From NCBI GenBank assembly GCA_004026145.2, contig CP034977.1, positions 6,648,239 to 6,712,238 on the forward strand: a stretch of 64,000 nt of DNA. Reading direction: 5' to 3'. Source of the DNA: Takifugu bimaculatus (taxonomy: Eukaryota; Chordata; Actinopteri; Tetraodontiformes; Tetraodontidae). A model generated the notes under the pieces. The model ran no database searches. It was not told the origin of the DNA and worked only from the letters and a program-made list of their open reading frames with translations. Shown one piece after another: positions 27,510 through 40,500 of this stretch (positions within the stretch are counted from its first letter, which is position 1; each line of letters opens with the position of its first letter). The translations under genes and the position numbers were made by a program.

Positions 27510-27863
27510 CACGCACACACACACACACACACACCCATCATCATGTACACTTTTCCAGAAATGAACTTTCCATGCACAAAATAAAGGAATTGCCACTGTG
27601 TGGCCACGTGTACCACTTATTTGAGCTTTAAAATCGGATGCCAGTGACGTTAAACATCGACGTGCACGCGTCTCATGCCACAGAAATAACAATTCAACAT
27701 AAATGCCAAATGAAGAGGACCCGGGCGTGTGTGAAGGGTGCACAAAGCTGGCTCTCACCTGTCCCTTGGAGCCCAGCTCCTTCTCCAGCTGTCGGTGTTT
27801 GTTGTGCCACACCAGATAGTGGACAGGATAGCGACTCTTCTCCGGGGTTTTCTTTGACATCAT
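12487..27863 (-). CDS. ankrd13b: Ankyrin repeat domain-containing protein 13B (15 coding exons, about 635 aa)
   Basis: Coding exons in transcript order (plus coordinates): 27759-27863, 22698-22833, 20467-20591, 20042-20087, 19616-19759, 18865-19105, 17727-17793, 17453-17534, about 17048-17118, 16631-16767, 16220-16377, 15894-16076, 15395-15558, 12771-12847, 12487-12658. All phases join, giving about 635 aa (human about 626). Residues 11-35 contain YPVHYLVWHNKHRQLEKEL; exons 2-3 encode ankyrin repeats (DPRGRTPLHLA near 40). The family core follows, with MKWEFTSW, VPLVSRICPSDT, GFEQMTWQRGNRSF and VAPIIDLMAISNALFAKLRD. A ubiquitin-interacting motif (EDLLQFAIQQSLLEA) lies near 531-548, and part of another (LRIAMEMSA) near 609-617. 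ANKRD13 proteins bind Lys63-linked ubiquitin on internalising receptors at the plasma membrane and endosomes. The B paralogue is chosen from VTIWEALTNSKPGTHP and the position next to git1. The last exon stops just before the final ubiquitin-interacting motif (see findings). An alternative start is one codon downstream (MSKK). Confidence 0.93.
13458..13582. repeat. Degenerate interstitial telomere-like (CCCTAA)n repeat
   Basis: A run of variants of CCCTAA/CCCCAA (for example taaccctaacc, cccaaccctaa) fills this stretch inside the last ankrd13b intron. A weaker tract of the same kind lies at about 14400-14460. Such degenerate tracts are common in fish introns. Confidence 0.8.
13749..13790. repeat. 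(TG)n microsatellite followed by a G-rich tract
   Basis: An imperfect TG run is directly followed by gggcgggggggggg-type sequence, in an ankrd13b intron. Confidence 0.75.
14294..14332. repeat. (CA)n microsatellite
   Basis: An almost perfect CA dinucleotide run of about 19 units in the last ankrd13b intron. Confidence 0.95.
14480..15010 (+). mobile_element. L2-type LINE reverse-transcriptase fragment
   Basis: Plus-strand frames contain RAGFRAHHSTETA, then DRYQFARVHDVASS, and further on a segment corresponding to the YADDIHLYLS catalytic region of L2/CR1 LINEs, here decayed (tgatgacattcatctatatt). They end near the LNLDKTE-like segment at about 14970-15000. The order matches an L2 reverse transcriptase. 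Stops, frameshifts and internal deletions show it is dead. It lies inside the last intron of ankrd13b, antisense to that gene. Confidence 0.8.
17195..17300 (+). mobile_element. Short L2-like LINE fragment
   Basis: A plus-strand frame reads YGGIPQDFVLGPL, matching the L2 motif YGVPQGSVLGPLLF with substitutions. It lies in the ankrd13b intron between the exons at 17048-17118 and 17453-17534. Little sequence on either side can be assigned. Confidence 0.5.
21343..21450. repeat. 10-bp minisatellite (unit acagcacagg)
   Basis: About eleven near-perfect copies of the 10-bp unit acagcacagg, with one 5-bp partial unit in the middle, lie in ankrd13b intron 2. Because 10 is not a multiple of 3 and the unit has no stop codons, it creates long artificial open frames on both strands. 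Confidence 0.95.
24445..24500 (-). repeat. LINE-like 3' tail
   Basis: The plus-strand motif tactttattgatccctttag is the reverse complement of a common fish LINE 3' end of the form GGGATCAATAAAGTA. It lies in the large first ankrd13b intron (22834-27758). Similarity is remembered, not computed. Confidence 0.4.
25270..25490 (+). mobile_element. Possible LINE 3'-end coding remnant
   Basis: A plus-strand frame reads VIKDPYPSTNALARVTATCC followed by PLARGSRTPS. This recalls the conserved C-terminal tail of several fish LINE polyproteins (DPxHP...LLPSGRRYR-type), but frames are mixed. It sits in the large ankrd13b intron. The rest of 22834-27448 holds no recognisable gene. Confidence 0.35.
27449..27534. 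repeat. Long (CA)n microsatellite
   Basis: About 43 CA dinucleotides with minor interruptions lie 225 bases inside the first intron of ankrd13b (read as TG on the transcript). It produces artificial repetitive open frames on both strands. Confidence 0.97.
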
Positions 27864-28514
27864 TCTCTTTCATCCAATGCACAGAACAGTCAAATTCTGC
27901 CTCTCAGTTCACGCTATTGCAACGATCCAGCCCATCATCCCTCATGATGCTCGAAGGTGTCGGCAGATCGGAACATCTCTGGCTGCGGAAAGAACTTCCA
28001 GACGCCCCGCTGATTGTCTCGATAGACTGGGCTACACCTTGATTCCTCACCCATCCGCTCCTCCGCCTCTTGCTTCCCTTCACTTTTTCCTCTCATGTCT
28101 ACTCCATCCTCCTGCTTTACTCCTCCCAGCCTCTGCTGACAGGCAGGACGCGCTGACAAACTGCAATAAAATGTGCATTCAATGCATCCAACCGTCTTTT
28201 TAGGATGTATCTGCCAACACGGAACACGAACAAAACAACAATCACAATAATATTAGTAATAATAATAATAATGATGATGATAATGATAATAATAATAAAG
28301 GTCTATATCTGTCATCATATATGGGGGAGGAGGGGGATGGACACTAACCTCCAGGAAATTTAGCTGCGATCTGGCCGCGGAGGCAGCCCCAGCACCCGGC
28401 TTCCGGGGATTCAGGGGCAGCATCGGTTGACGGAAGACGTCGGTTGCTAAGTTGGGCTAAAGGGTGAATCGCATCACTACATTCGTCCACTTCTCCATTG
28501 CGGTAGCTTTCGAG
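27864..28514. promoter_or_regulatory. Divergent promoter interval between ankrd13b and git1
   Basis: The two start codons point away from each other and are 651 bases apart, so both 5' UTRs and core promoters must lie here or in upstream non-coding exons. The git1-proximal half is GC- and CpG-rich and contains ETS-type motifs (CTTCCGG at 28400-28406, CGGAAG at 28431-28436), typical of TATA-less housekeeping promoters. The middle holds an (AAT/ATG)n microsatellite. Bidirectional activity is an inference from geometry. Confidence 0.6.
28249..28299. repeat. (AAT)n/(ATG)n trinucleotide microsatellite
   Basis: An imperfect AAT/GAT trinucleotide run inside the divergent promoter interval. Confidence 0.85.
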
Positions 28515-31500
28515 ATGTCCAGGAAGCTGCAAAGGACGGAAGTGTGCGCCGACTGCAGTGCACCAGGTGAGTGAATGCGGGCGCAAAATGGAACACAGCC
28601 GAACAAAAACCGTCGGAGAGGCGGGTATGATTCGAAAGAAGGCCAGAGCTGCTGTCACTGTCAGTGGGTCCGCGGAGTAGGAAAACAGCCGGGGCTCTCC
28701 AAAGTGGCGCAGGCCGAGCATAAACACTGGCAAATCTGGAAGATACATCCCCACATTTCCCTGTTGCCCAAAGTTAAATCGCTCAGTCGATGATATTAGA
28801 AGGATAAACCCAGAGATGACATGTTGGGAGTACAAGTTTTAGCCCTATGAGATGTTGGGGCTCAGATTTCCAGGCTCCCCCCTAAAGAGTCGTTTGTTTT
28901 GATTTTGCCGAGCAGGCCGATTTGATCACATTCAATCTTTTGTTTGAGCTTTTATTCAGAAAAGCGTCAGAATGTCCAGGTTTATTGGGTTATTGGAGCA
29001 GAGAGCACCGCTAACGACGATAGCTTAGCTAACTTTTGCTAAACTCTCTCTTTTTTTAACGCGTCATAGTCAAACAAAGCTCCGACTGGATTATTATCTT
29101 ATATTTTTAGAATCCCATATAGGTTAGCCGCTCCGTGGGGATAGTCCTGCGTATCTGTGGGCCGTGATCAAGAAAAAAAAATGAATTTTATTCATTGTGT
29201 TGTTTCATTCAGTTCATTGCAATTAAGCCTGGCTGTTATTGTAACAAGCATTCTAATGACAAGTGGATATAAGGCCACAAAATAACAATTAACCTTACAT
29301 TTACTGTATGGATCTTTTACGTAGCATTGCTTTAACTTTTAATGTGAGTTAAATGCTATAACAATGTGGTAAAAGTGTTTGTTCTGCTTACCTGAGGATA
29401 AAATGAATTTCAGGGAATTAAATAGTGTAAAAGGATGTATTTGTGAAGAGAATAAAGTATCTTATTTTACCATAGGGTCCATATCTATATGAGTATTCAG
29501 CATTAAAACGTCCATTTTGAATACACTGATTTCCCCCCCCCCCCCCCATTAATTAATAAGCTTGGCATGTATTGTGATGAGCTACATTGGGAATGTACAT
29601 TTAACGACCTTGGCTACAGTTTAATCAACGTTAAAAACATGTCTTTGTGTGACCGTGTGCTTATTCTAACGAGTGTTTGTCTGAATCTGACCCCATGTCT
29701 TTCAAATAGACCATACCAGGATGAACATTATTACTTTCTGCCGCCCTGCCTGTTTGACCTCACACGACCTAACATAACGTCCTTAGTGTTTGCATCCGTT
29801 TGTTCGTTAGCTCGGGCAGCTTCTCCCTCTGCAGGTGACCTGTCTGCATGCTTTACCTCCTTCCTTGGTGTTTTAAATCTTGCCGGCTCAACCCGTAGCC
29901 CCTGTTTGGTCACCCAAACCCACTCTACCATCTTGCTAACTAGTCCCGGTTAGTAGCCAGAGAAGCTTTGCTGGAGGAAACACTGAACTAACTTTGACTG
30001 GGGATGAATGACGTGTGTGGTTCTGGCTGTTTGCTGTATATTCCTACATTTTGAATCAGCTGTTTTCCTCTTGCCCCTCCTCATGAAACATGCACACACA
30101 TGTAGCACATTCTGCTCAATGCTGTCATTTACATGTAGGCAGCACTCCAATAACATGACCATAGAGGACATGTGATTTTCCAAGCCAGTTTCCTTTGTCA
30201 TGTGACAGGACAGCGTGATTATAGCAATGTTGTCATCGTCACAATTAACTTTTAATTGAGTGCAGAGTCATTTGTTGGAGGGCTACGTAGCCTCTTCACT
30301 GCCATTGCATTTGCTTTCGTTTTATTGGTACCACAGAAGCATCTGTGTTATATTCCTGCATTGTGTCTGAATGTGCTGATCTCATTGGATGATATACATT
30401 AATGATCATTTCCAGGCTTCCAGCGAGGATATTTCCTGGCTTTGTTCTCAAATATCATCTTCGGGCCCAGAAATTCAAGCTCGAGTCCTACGTCAGACAT
30501 GAACGAGCATCAAGGCCCTCCCTGCTGTAGCATGACACAAAAATCATGTTAAAGTATGACATCACACAACTTGACATGTCAGTTCAAATACAGTATGTCA
30601 TACAATTACTATGTAACTGATCAGGTACCTATTTTAATGGCATGTAATATGAATTTAACTGGAGAGCATGGATTCGGTTCTAACCTTTATTTTGAATTGG
30701 GAAACAAAGATAGAACTATATTGAAAACAAAAGGACATAAAACAGAAATAAAATCTTGTTAAATAGAGGCCAAATTCAATAATACAGCTGAGTTTAGAGA
30801 TGTACTCTGTGGCACTGCTGGAACTTATGGTCTTATAGTTGCACAAGAGGAAAAGTCACAAGGTCAATAGTATGAATAGGGTTCTTATGGCCCAAGGCAT
30901 GCTTGACAAACTGGTGAAAGATTTATTCTGTTCAAACTGGAGCTGCTCTGTAATGGCTGTCAAAAATGCAGAAATAAGCGCACAATAACCGGGATCCTTC
31001 TTCTCAGGCTTGTGTTTTAATATACCCCGGATATCTGGAGTTGTTTCGAGATAGTGTGACATTTGAATTCTTTGAATTTTATCGCTCCTGTGTTTCTGTT
31101 TTATCAGTAGTTAATATACAACTGAAGCCAAGCTCGTCCCCTTTGTTCTATTCTACGGGGTGGAATTCCTTATTGAGCTACATTGTATGATGCTGTTATT
31201 ATGTCGTGCTGTTTATGTACGGTAGCTATTACCATGGTAACGGCCTTCAGTGGAAATACACATCAGTCCCGAACCAGAGCATACTTTACTGAACAGTCCC
31301 GGTATATAACAAGGACTAAACCTAATTCTACATTTTATTCATGTATTTGCCGCTGCTTTATCTTTGAAAATTACCCAAGCTTATTAAAGGACTATTTCAG
31401 CCGTCCTTGATAGTAGTGGAAGCTGTTTGATACAAAATTTTGTGTTAAAATGCTCTGATATCACTTTTTTTGTCTGTCACTGCCAGACCCCGGCTGGACC

Positions 31501-34500
31501 AGTATCAACCGAGGGGTCCTGATCTGTGATGAATGTTGCTCGGTCCATCGTAGCTTAGGGCGCCACATCTCCATTGTCAAGCACCTGAGGCACAGCGGGT
31601 GGCCTCCTGCTCTGCTGCAGGTAAGGTCGGAAAAGTAGGAGCGAACGGGTGAAAAGGGCACGTCGGTGTTGTTGGAACGACCTCTGGAACTGACTTGCTG
31701 AATGTGCTTCGTCAGGTTTCACAGTAGCAACCTTGGGTTGCTGCTTGTTTATGGGTCGTTCTACTCTGAGTTTAAGTGCTGCCCATCATCAGTCACATTA
31801 ACAGTAATGATCTCATTCCTATGGCCGACATAATGGTCCGCACCACAATGCCGCTGCCCTCTTTGGCAAATAGAAGTACTGTTCTTTCAAGAAGAAAATG
31901 TGTAATTCTCTCCACATATACGGACTTGACTGTACATACTGTACGTGTGTGTTTCAGATGGTTCAGACCTTAGCTAGCAATGGGGCTAACTCCATTTGGG
32001 AACACAGTCTGCTGGACCCTGCTCAGGTGCAGAGTGGTCGTAGGAAACCCAACCCGCAGGACAAAGTCCAGTAAGTTTTCCTCCACCACTACCTTCAGTA
32101 CGCTTGCATGCACTGATCAGTTGAGTCATGCACGACTTTGACTTTGGCGTCTCGGCGAAATTCGGCCCTTGTCCCGGTTTTCGTGCACCAGAGGAAAATC
32201 GAATAACTGAGGGGAGCGTATCCTCCTTAGCTACAGGTGTCTTTTCTTGACCTATTATGTCATTAAAAGGGAGATAGGTAATTGTACAGCTTCCTTCATC
32301 TCATACGTAACGTACACGGTACTTATTGTTTACATAAGTTGCTGATTCCGAGGTTATCGTTCCAGGGTCATAGGCCACCGCGGGGGTTGTGCAGCGTGCC
32401 CGCAGGCGTTGCCTAGTTTAACTCCGACTTAGAACATGCCGGAGAAAGTCCATTTCCAATGGCATTTTCTGGGTGTTTTAGTCGGACAACTCCGATATCA
32501 GTGTGACTAACGCGTTACGGTGCACATTAGTTGTCCAGTTATAGTCGGATTAAAGCAATAATTTATCCCGTTCAAGCGTCATGTAAACGTACTGAGTGTG
32601 CTGTGTGGTCACATGGTCTGAACTGGCAAAGCTTCTTTCTGATTCCATGCATTTGAATTCTACTTCCTAACGTCTAGTCCAACCAAGTCAGAGTTCATCA
32701 GAGCCAAATACCAGATGCTGGCTTTTGTGCACAAGTTACCCTGTCGAGACGATGATGGTGTCACAACTAAGGACCTCAGTAAGGTGAGGACTCACGATAT
32801 ACAGTCAAAACCAGCAACGAAACCCAGTGCTCAAAGCAATAAAGGGCATAAGAGCATCTAACATCATCACCATCAGAATATACTGTATGTTTTCTGTATT
32901 GTTGATTTACCTCCATTGTTTAGCAACTCCATTCAAGTGTGAGGACGGGGAGTTTAGAGACGTGCCTCCGCCTCCTGTCCCTCGGGGCTCAAGCCAATTT
33001 CTTTCATCCGGTCAGAAAAAAACAATCTTTGTAGCACTTCATTTTGGACAAATTATACAGTGATATTTTTTTTACTCCGGGGCTGAAAGTCTGTGTATCT
33101 ACCTGACTGTTTAGGAAAAAGGCACCACTCCACTCCATGTGGCAGCAAAGGCAGGTCAAATTCTACAGGCTGAGTTGCTAGTGGTGTACGGTGCAGACCC
33201 CGGTGCACCCGACATAAACGGACGCACCCCTATGGACTACGCCAGGTATGGACCGTTTTGCTAGTATCTAGACCAAATATTGAGGTTATGCTCACTCTAC
33301 ACCACCCAGTAATAGGAGGGAAACGTAAATCTGGTTTGTAACCCAGATTATTATTATTGTTTACCACCTCTCAAGATTTTAGAGGCAGCGCATGCTATTT
33401 TCACACAAGAACACTTACCGAGAAAGTTAAAACCTGAATAATATTGACAAGCACTCAAGTTCAGTTTGATCCATTAGCCTCCCAAATTAACTAATTATTG
33501 AAGCGTATCAACCTGCCAAGAACAAATGAAGAGCATGAGGACCTTTTAACATACTACGTACCTACTAGTACAAGGACTAAAGGCCTCAGGTTCAAGGTGC
33601 ATGAATTGTCATTTTAATTGCTCAACAAACAACAATGATGGATGATTAAGTAAATGTGAGTATTTGGGCTTTTAGCATTAGCATCAACAAAAGGTTTGGT
33701 TTTAATTGTTGCTTTTCACATAATCTGCATCCACACAAGACACATTTAGTGGCCGACGGTGTGGTTGCAGTGCAGCAGAGTGAGTTCTGTCCCACTTCAG
33801 CAATGTCACATCCTTAATGAACCACTCTGTGTTTAATGTGATGGGGGACATTAGGCCGATCTGCTGCTTTAATGTGATGCCCTGTGCTCTGGTTATTGGG
33901 ACGTTTTTGCTGTGTAAGAGTTTCCTGCTACTGTGTTGGCACATTTCTGCACCTTCCCATGATTTGTCAAGTTCTCTCCGCGTGCTGATGTATCTGATCG
34001 ATGCGACGGTTTTGCCTTTTTCTTCGTTTATTCTTAAGTCGTTTTACCGACCAATTGCTCAAAAATTGCTTTTTTTGCGGGAGCCCCCCCAAGTATCTTG
34101 TTCCTCTAAACATTTTGTGAGTACTTGGAATGAAATGTCCCATTTGAGTTCCTTTACGGGTAAATGAAAGCAGTTCTTGGTGTGTGTGTGTGTGTCTGTG
34201 TGTGTGTGTGTGTCTGTTCCAGGCAGGCGGGCCATATAGAGCTGGCAGAGAGGCTGGTTGAGTGTCAGTATGAATTGACAGACAGACTAGCCTTTTACCT
34301 TTGTGGACGGCGACCAGGTAACAGACTCCACCAGTTTTATTAGTAGTGATTAAAGACAGTTTATGGTGACTTTTGCTGAGTAGATTTACCCATTTGTTCT
34401 CAGATCACAAGAATGTTCATTATATCATCCCTCAAATGGCAGACAGGTATGGATGAGGATAACTGTATTTTCTCTCAAAGTATCCTTTGTTCACGTGCAT

Positions 34501-37500
34501 GGAGGGCTACAAATGCATGGACGCTCTCTTTTTTTATTATTCTTAGTCTGCAGCTACTTGACCTGCCGCACTTCTTTGACTTTTTCAACTCTTCTACTTG
34601 ACACAGCGTAACTTGTAAAGAGGCTGTGAGCATATATCGTCACATTGAAAGAACAAAGCTTAATGGTTTTCAAGGCTTGCACACGTTGTGCGTGAAAACA
34701 TTGAATTTCTGCCTACTGTGCATGTGTAAAAGGGGCTCCAAATACCAGAGATCCCATCAGTTAGCACTGAAACACACAGACATACGTGATTTAGCTGGGT
34801 GTTACCTGCCACATCCAAAAGGCATTTGAAAGGAAGTGGTGCGGAACATCATCTATTGTATGCGAGCGCCGCCATCTCATTCCTCTATTCTGGTCTGTAA
34901 AATGGTTATCCTTCATAATAATACCAGTTGTGATGTGACTTTTCTATCCTCCTTTTTCTGTTTCCACTTTTTTCCACACTCATCCTATGTTCTCTCTCTT
35001 TTGCTGTGCTTGGTGGAGCCAGAGCTCGTCCTAAGTGTCCGACACAGAGGTATCATCACTTTCCTTGTTTCTTTTCTATATGCCTCCCTTCATTTCAGCT
35101 CACTTTGCTGCCCTGTCTCTTAGAGAGTTCCCAAGTAAACTAAACAAGTAATTGTGCTCAATGACTAAAACAAACCTGCAGTGGGAGTGGTGATTTCTTT
35201 GTTGATTTGAAGTTTAAACCCTGTAGCCAACTCAAGCTTAGCTAGAATCAGGTGGCTCCATTAGTAGCCGATGTCGATAGCAGCATTAAACTCTAAATGA
35301 AATTCAGGTTGTACAGCTCTTGCTGAGGCGGCAGCTGAGAGAAACGCCTGCAGCCCTGCCTTAGAAACACAACACAAGCTGGAGCGGTTTTAAATAATGT
35401 TTTTCCTGTTACCACCACAGCACAGCTGCACTCATTAGATATGATAGATTGAATTGTAAGTTCCAGTGGAAAATCATGATTTGTTGCTCCTGAATTCCAG
35501 CATCACACTCCTGCCACACATTTAACCATCCCATAATGGCTTCTTTCACCTCTTTGTACAGACCCACCGCAGACAATGTTATCTTCTGTGCACACACAAA
35601 GTTTGATGGTAGTTTGCAGACAATTTTTCCACCTACATTTGTTCGTGATCCCCCACGTTTGCCTTTAGCCATATGTGGTTAAACCTCTGCATTGTGTCAG
35701 CTCATAACGTGTGTGTCTGTGATAGTGTTGCACTATTTTAATACAGTGTGTCATTACAGCAGAAATAGGTATTTTCACACTCTTCTGATTTGTAAATAAA
35801 TTGAAAACAGTTGACAGCAATATGTATATGCTAATGTATATCCCGATATTTACCTGCAAAAACTGCACCCTGCATTCCACCAAATCCATACTGTATGTGC
35901 TCTTATTGTGTACCGCTCAGCACCCATCCTCCCTCCTCCCCTGTTTATCTTATCTCTATATGCATGTCTTTGTTCCTTCCTTCCTCCCTCTCACTTTCTT
36001 TATTCTGTTGTATTGTTGTCTGTATAACTCTTTTCTTCTGTGTATTGTAGTTTGGACCTGTCTGAATTGGCAAAGGCTGCCAAGAAGAAGCTACAAGCAG
36101 TGAGTTTGGTTGTGTTGTGGGATTTAAATAAAAACTCTCTGCGTATAAATACCTATTGGGACCGCGAAGAAGCGTAGTACCGGTACTATTATGTGATATG
36201 TTACATTACAGCCTGACCCGATTTCACCGCTGAGTACTGTACATACAACAGATCAGCGTAGCTTAGCATAGGCCACAATACAGTCAGCTTAATTGGCAAC
36301 TATTATTAATGAAAACACATATAAATACGCACTCTCCCTAACCACAGTGAGCATGTGTGAGTTGTGAGTAGAAACTCAGCTTCACGGTTACTGTAGTTTT
36401 CATGTAGTTTGGAAAAAAAATGAAAAAGATTAAAAGTAAACTAGGAAAAGGGTGAGAAATCCAGTTGGTGTGACAAGCACATGGTTTATTGCAAAAAGTC
36501 TGAGGTGTAAATTAGTTTCTTGGATGAAGTTTGTCTTGTGTTTTGCAGCTCAACAATCGGCTGTTTGAGGAACTGGCAATGGACGTTTATGACGAGGTCG
36601 ATCGCAGAGAAAATGATGCAGGTCGGGCCTCATTCTGCCTCGTTACCATCATGTTTTGTGCCAGTATCAAATGACAAAAAACACTTCCACCTTTTATGAT
36701 ACTAGAAAAAAGAATGAGAAGTAAAATACTGGAATAAAATGTAGAGTTGGAGGAAACAAAAGTTGATGTCAGAGTTGATTCAATGGAGGAATAAAGAGGT
36801 TATTTGAGCTAGCTCTATTTCCTTCGTTAGTAGTTGCACACAGAGAAACAGACATTGAATCAGATTAGTGGGATTCAAGATCCAATTTAAAGAGTCGATA
36901 CATGTTTTGGGCTTCCTGTGTGTCTGATTGCGTGTGCATGTGGATATGCTGCCTATGTGGAACATGTCCGAACAGGCAACGGCAGACAAACACATTGATT
37001 TTGGTTTCTGTATTTTTTCCCCCAGTCTGGCTGACAACCCAGAACCACAGCACGCTGGTGACAGAACGCAGTGCTGTGCCCTTCCTCCCCGTCAACCCTG
37101 AATACTCTGCCACTCGCAATCAGGTGAGACAAAACATAGACACGCGGAGAAGTCCAGATCTTTTCTGTGGAAACCGTCGGTGCCATTTAGACTAATATGC
37201 TGCCTACATTTGTTTTTGTTTTTATCAAGTCGAGGATTAATCCTCAATAATTGAGCAGGAATTAAAACCTAATCCAGTTGTGTTTTAATTTCTCTCACAC
37301 CTGCTTTGCACTTCCTGCTTTTCTTATCTCTCCGTTTGTCCTTATTTGTGTAAAACTGTGTAAACACTGACTTTGAACACTGTCGTATTGTGCCATAATG
37401 GCACAACAAGAGGTAATCAATTAAATAGTAGTGAGGTTTAATAAAATATAGTTATCTATAAATTAGTTCCAGCCTAAAGGATCGAAGGAAAATGTTTTTT

Positions 37501-40500
37501 TGGTTTAGGGCCTGTGTGAAAAGTGTTGGATGCAGAAATCAATTTAACTGTATTGTGAATAACATCCAAACCGTCCTTGATCACTTTCTTTACCCTTAGG
37601 GACGGCAGAAGCTGGCCCGCTTCAATGCCCGGGAGTTCGCCACGCTCATCATTGACATTCTGAGTGATGCTAAAAGGAGACAGCAGGGGAAGGGTCTGAG
37701 CAGCCCCATCGGTAAGACCGGGGATACGGACAGGTTTTCTTTGTTTAGATAGGTTTTAATTCTTAAATAACACTGAAAAAGAGTCTTTTTACTTCATGCA
37801 TTTGTATTGGGCAGATACAATGAATTTCTATTTGATTTATGATTATCATATAAAACCAAATTATAAGTGGAGGCTGGATGAATCTGGAGTGAAAGGTTAC
37901 ACTTATATTTCTAGATCCTTTAGATCTGGGCCTGGATGATGACGACCAACACGACTATGACAGCGTAGCCTCTGATGAAGACACGGACAGTGAACTGACC
38001 ACCCAGAACAACAACACACAGCGCAGCAACCGTGCAAAGGTTAACCGCTACTTATTTCTGAGAGCCTCTACACGTCCAGGTGCAACTCTTTTTTTTTTGC
38101 TACATATCATTTTAGCTTCTAAGGGACATCATAACATGTATCTAGAGTCTCACTAGATATTAGGTAGAGGTAGTTAGAGGAAACCCATGGACAGACTGTT
38201 CCCCAACCAGTTCCCTGGGCTTATTTTACTTATCTGCTCTATTAGCAGTTACCTGACCAAAGGTGAGGGATGGAACTCTTCCATCCACTTCCTTGACACT
38301 GGTCAAAGCTGCAGCAATCACTTTTTTCCTGCACCTGGATATATGGTCACTTCCATTAACATTTTAAACAAAGACACACCGATTCATGTCCACCTTCCTC
38401 GATGCCACATTTCAGAGCATGGACTCGTCGGACTTGTCGGACGGTCCCATCACCCTGCAGGAGTACCTGGAGGTCAAGAAGGCCCTGGCTTCTTCAGAAG
38501 CCAAAGTGCAGCAGCTGATGAAAGTGAATAACAACCTGAGCGAGGAGCTCCGGCGACTTCAGAAGGAGGTATGGACAGAATACATGTAACAACAGTCAAA
38601 AGGGCACCGATTTCCTCTATTAGTGGTTCACAAACAGTGAATTTGTATTTGACCACCATCTGCTGCCATAGAACAGACATAAATGTGTTTAAAATTTTGG
38701 TTTGACTTCAAAGTAAATCGTCAAATGAATCCAACCAATTGACAAATTAACCAAAAACTGGATTTTAAAAGGGAGTGAAACACTACAGAACACTATTCAA
38801 TAAAATGAAAGCATGAGTCATTTTATTCGTGCATAAAATTTATGCAACTAAACTTGCATTAACTATAGTTCATCTCTCAGTTCATCTCAAGTTCGTGTTT
38901 CAATTTAAAAAATAAAGCATTTTATATAAATTCTAATACTAAAAATAAGAAGAGATGTAGAGTTACTCAGAGCTGTCAACACGAATGACAAAATATGCAA
39001 ACTAGTCACAGAGTTTCAGAGTGAGTGGGTGACATCTAAGTTCTACAAAACATCTAGAGTGCATGATCTCGGAGTCTTTTGCGGGATAAAGAAAAACTTG
39101 GAAGGAAGAAAAGCCAAAAAGGCTTTTGCTGTCAAAAACTATCATCATCCGTGTACAGAACAAAAAGGTGGAATCTGCTGGTTACCATAAAACATCTGAT
39201 TCCACTTTGAAGGAAGCTTCTCCTGTTCTGGAATCAGTTTGGATAACTAAGGTTAAAGATGTATCAGAATGTTGAAAAGACTCAAAGGGAGAAATAGAGC
39301 CAGAACCTTTGGGCCAAAGCTCGCTGCAGTCATATGTCAAACATGGTGGAGACGATGTTTTAACATGGAGATGTGCTGATACCACTGGTCTGGCCTCACT
39401 GCTGCTTATTGGTGTGACTGCCCACAGATGTAGCAAGATGAAATCTGAACTTGCTTAGCCTTGCAGAGGCCTAACGTCCCTAAATATCCTGCCAAAGCTT
39501 CTTGACTCCGAGACTCCTGACCTCAAACAAACAGCAACTTTTCTGGTAGTGAAACCCAAAACAGGGAGATACAAGCAGTGAAAGCAGGTGGCTGCAGAGA
39601 AAGTGGTGAGGAAGCTCATCATTTATTGATGTCTGTGGGCTCCACTTTTCCGATACACAGGAAACCTCCATGTTTTGTTTTATAGAAGCTCCGATCACGT
39701 CGTTACGATCACGTCATTCATTATAATCTTTTGTGATTTCATTGTGACTCGTGACCTCACTCGTGTCATCGTATCCATCCATATGATTTTTACTTGAGGC
39801 AAGAGTTCTGAGGAGTTCAGGGAAATCTGCCTATAGGTACCTCCTGCAGACAGCAGAACTCTTGTAGTGGAATTAGAATGTGGTCAGAAGGAATTGGGTG
39901 CATGTGAATCATCCCTTTACTCACTCCCATTTGAAGTGGTGGCAGCATGGAGGAGTGTACGTGGTCGGTGTGCGCAGGTATGTATCCTTCCACCTCGCTT
40001 CCACAGCCTAGCGTGTATTAGCATTTGACGCCATCGGTCATTCCCTTCCTCCCCAGTACTGAGTTTAGCCGATACAACTGTTCCTTAATTCTGTATTTGT
40101 GTTTGTGAATGCTTATCAATGACCATTCAGCTGACACCTCCTCCCTCCCTTTTAACCTCCTCTGCCCCCCCCCCCACACACATCCTCTCATCCTTCCCTA
40201 ATCCCCCCCTCCTCCTCTCCTGTAGATAACGCGGATGCAGACAGAGAACAGTGTACTGCAAGGAGGCCAGAAGGCTGGGGGCACAGCTGGCCATGGTGCC
40301 GGGGGGCCTGGTGATGGAGGAGGGGGAGTGGGCCAATGGCAAGGGGTTGGAATAAGAGGAGGAATGAGCCAAGGGGCTTTGGGCATCTTTGGGCCAGGAG
40401 TGGATCCTCCAAGACTGTCAGGTCCCTCTTCAGTCACCCCCTATTCCCATCCGCGAAGAGACCGCCAGGCCTTCTCCATGTATGAGCCTGGCGCCCCCCC

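Noticed and set aside
27357..27863. 168-aa minus-strand frame including VCVCVC runs.
   Set aside because: Only its first 35 codons are real (ankrd13b exon 1); the rest is intron 1 and a CA microsatellite.
36960..36969. Perfect p53 half-site (GAACATGTCC) in a git1 intron.
   Set aside because: A single half-site without a good second half at 0-13 bp; expected by chance and not near tp53i13.
39182..39720. Minus-strand frames in git1 intron 14 suspected as a transposase.
   Set aside because: No motif of a known transposase or reverse transcriptase could be matched.
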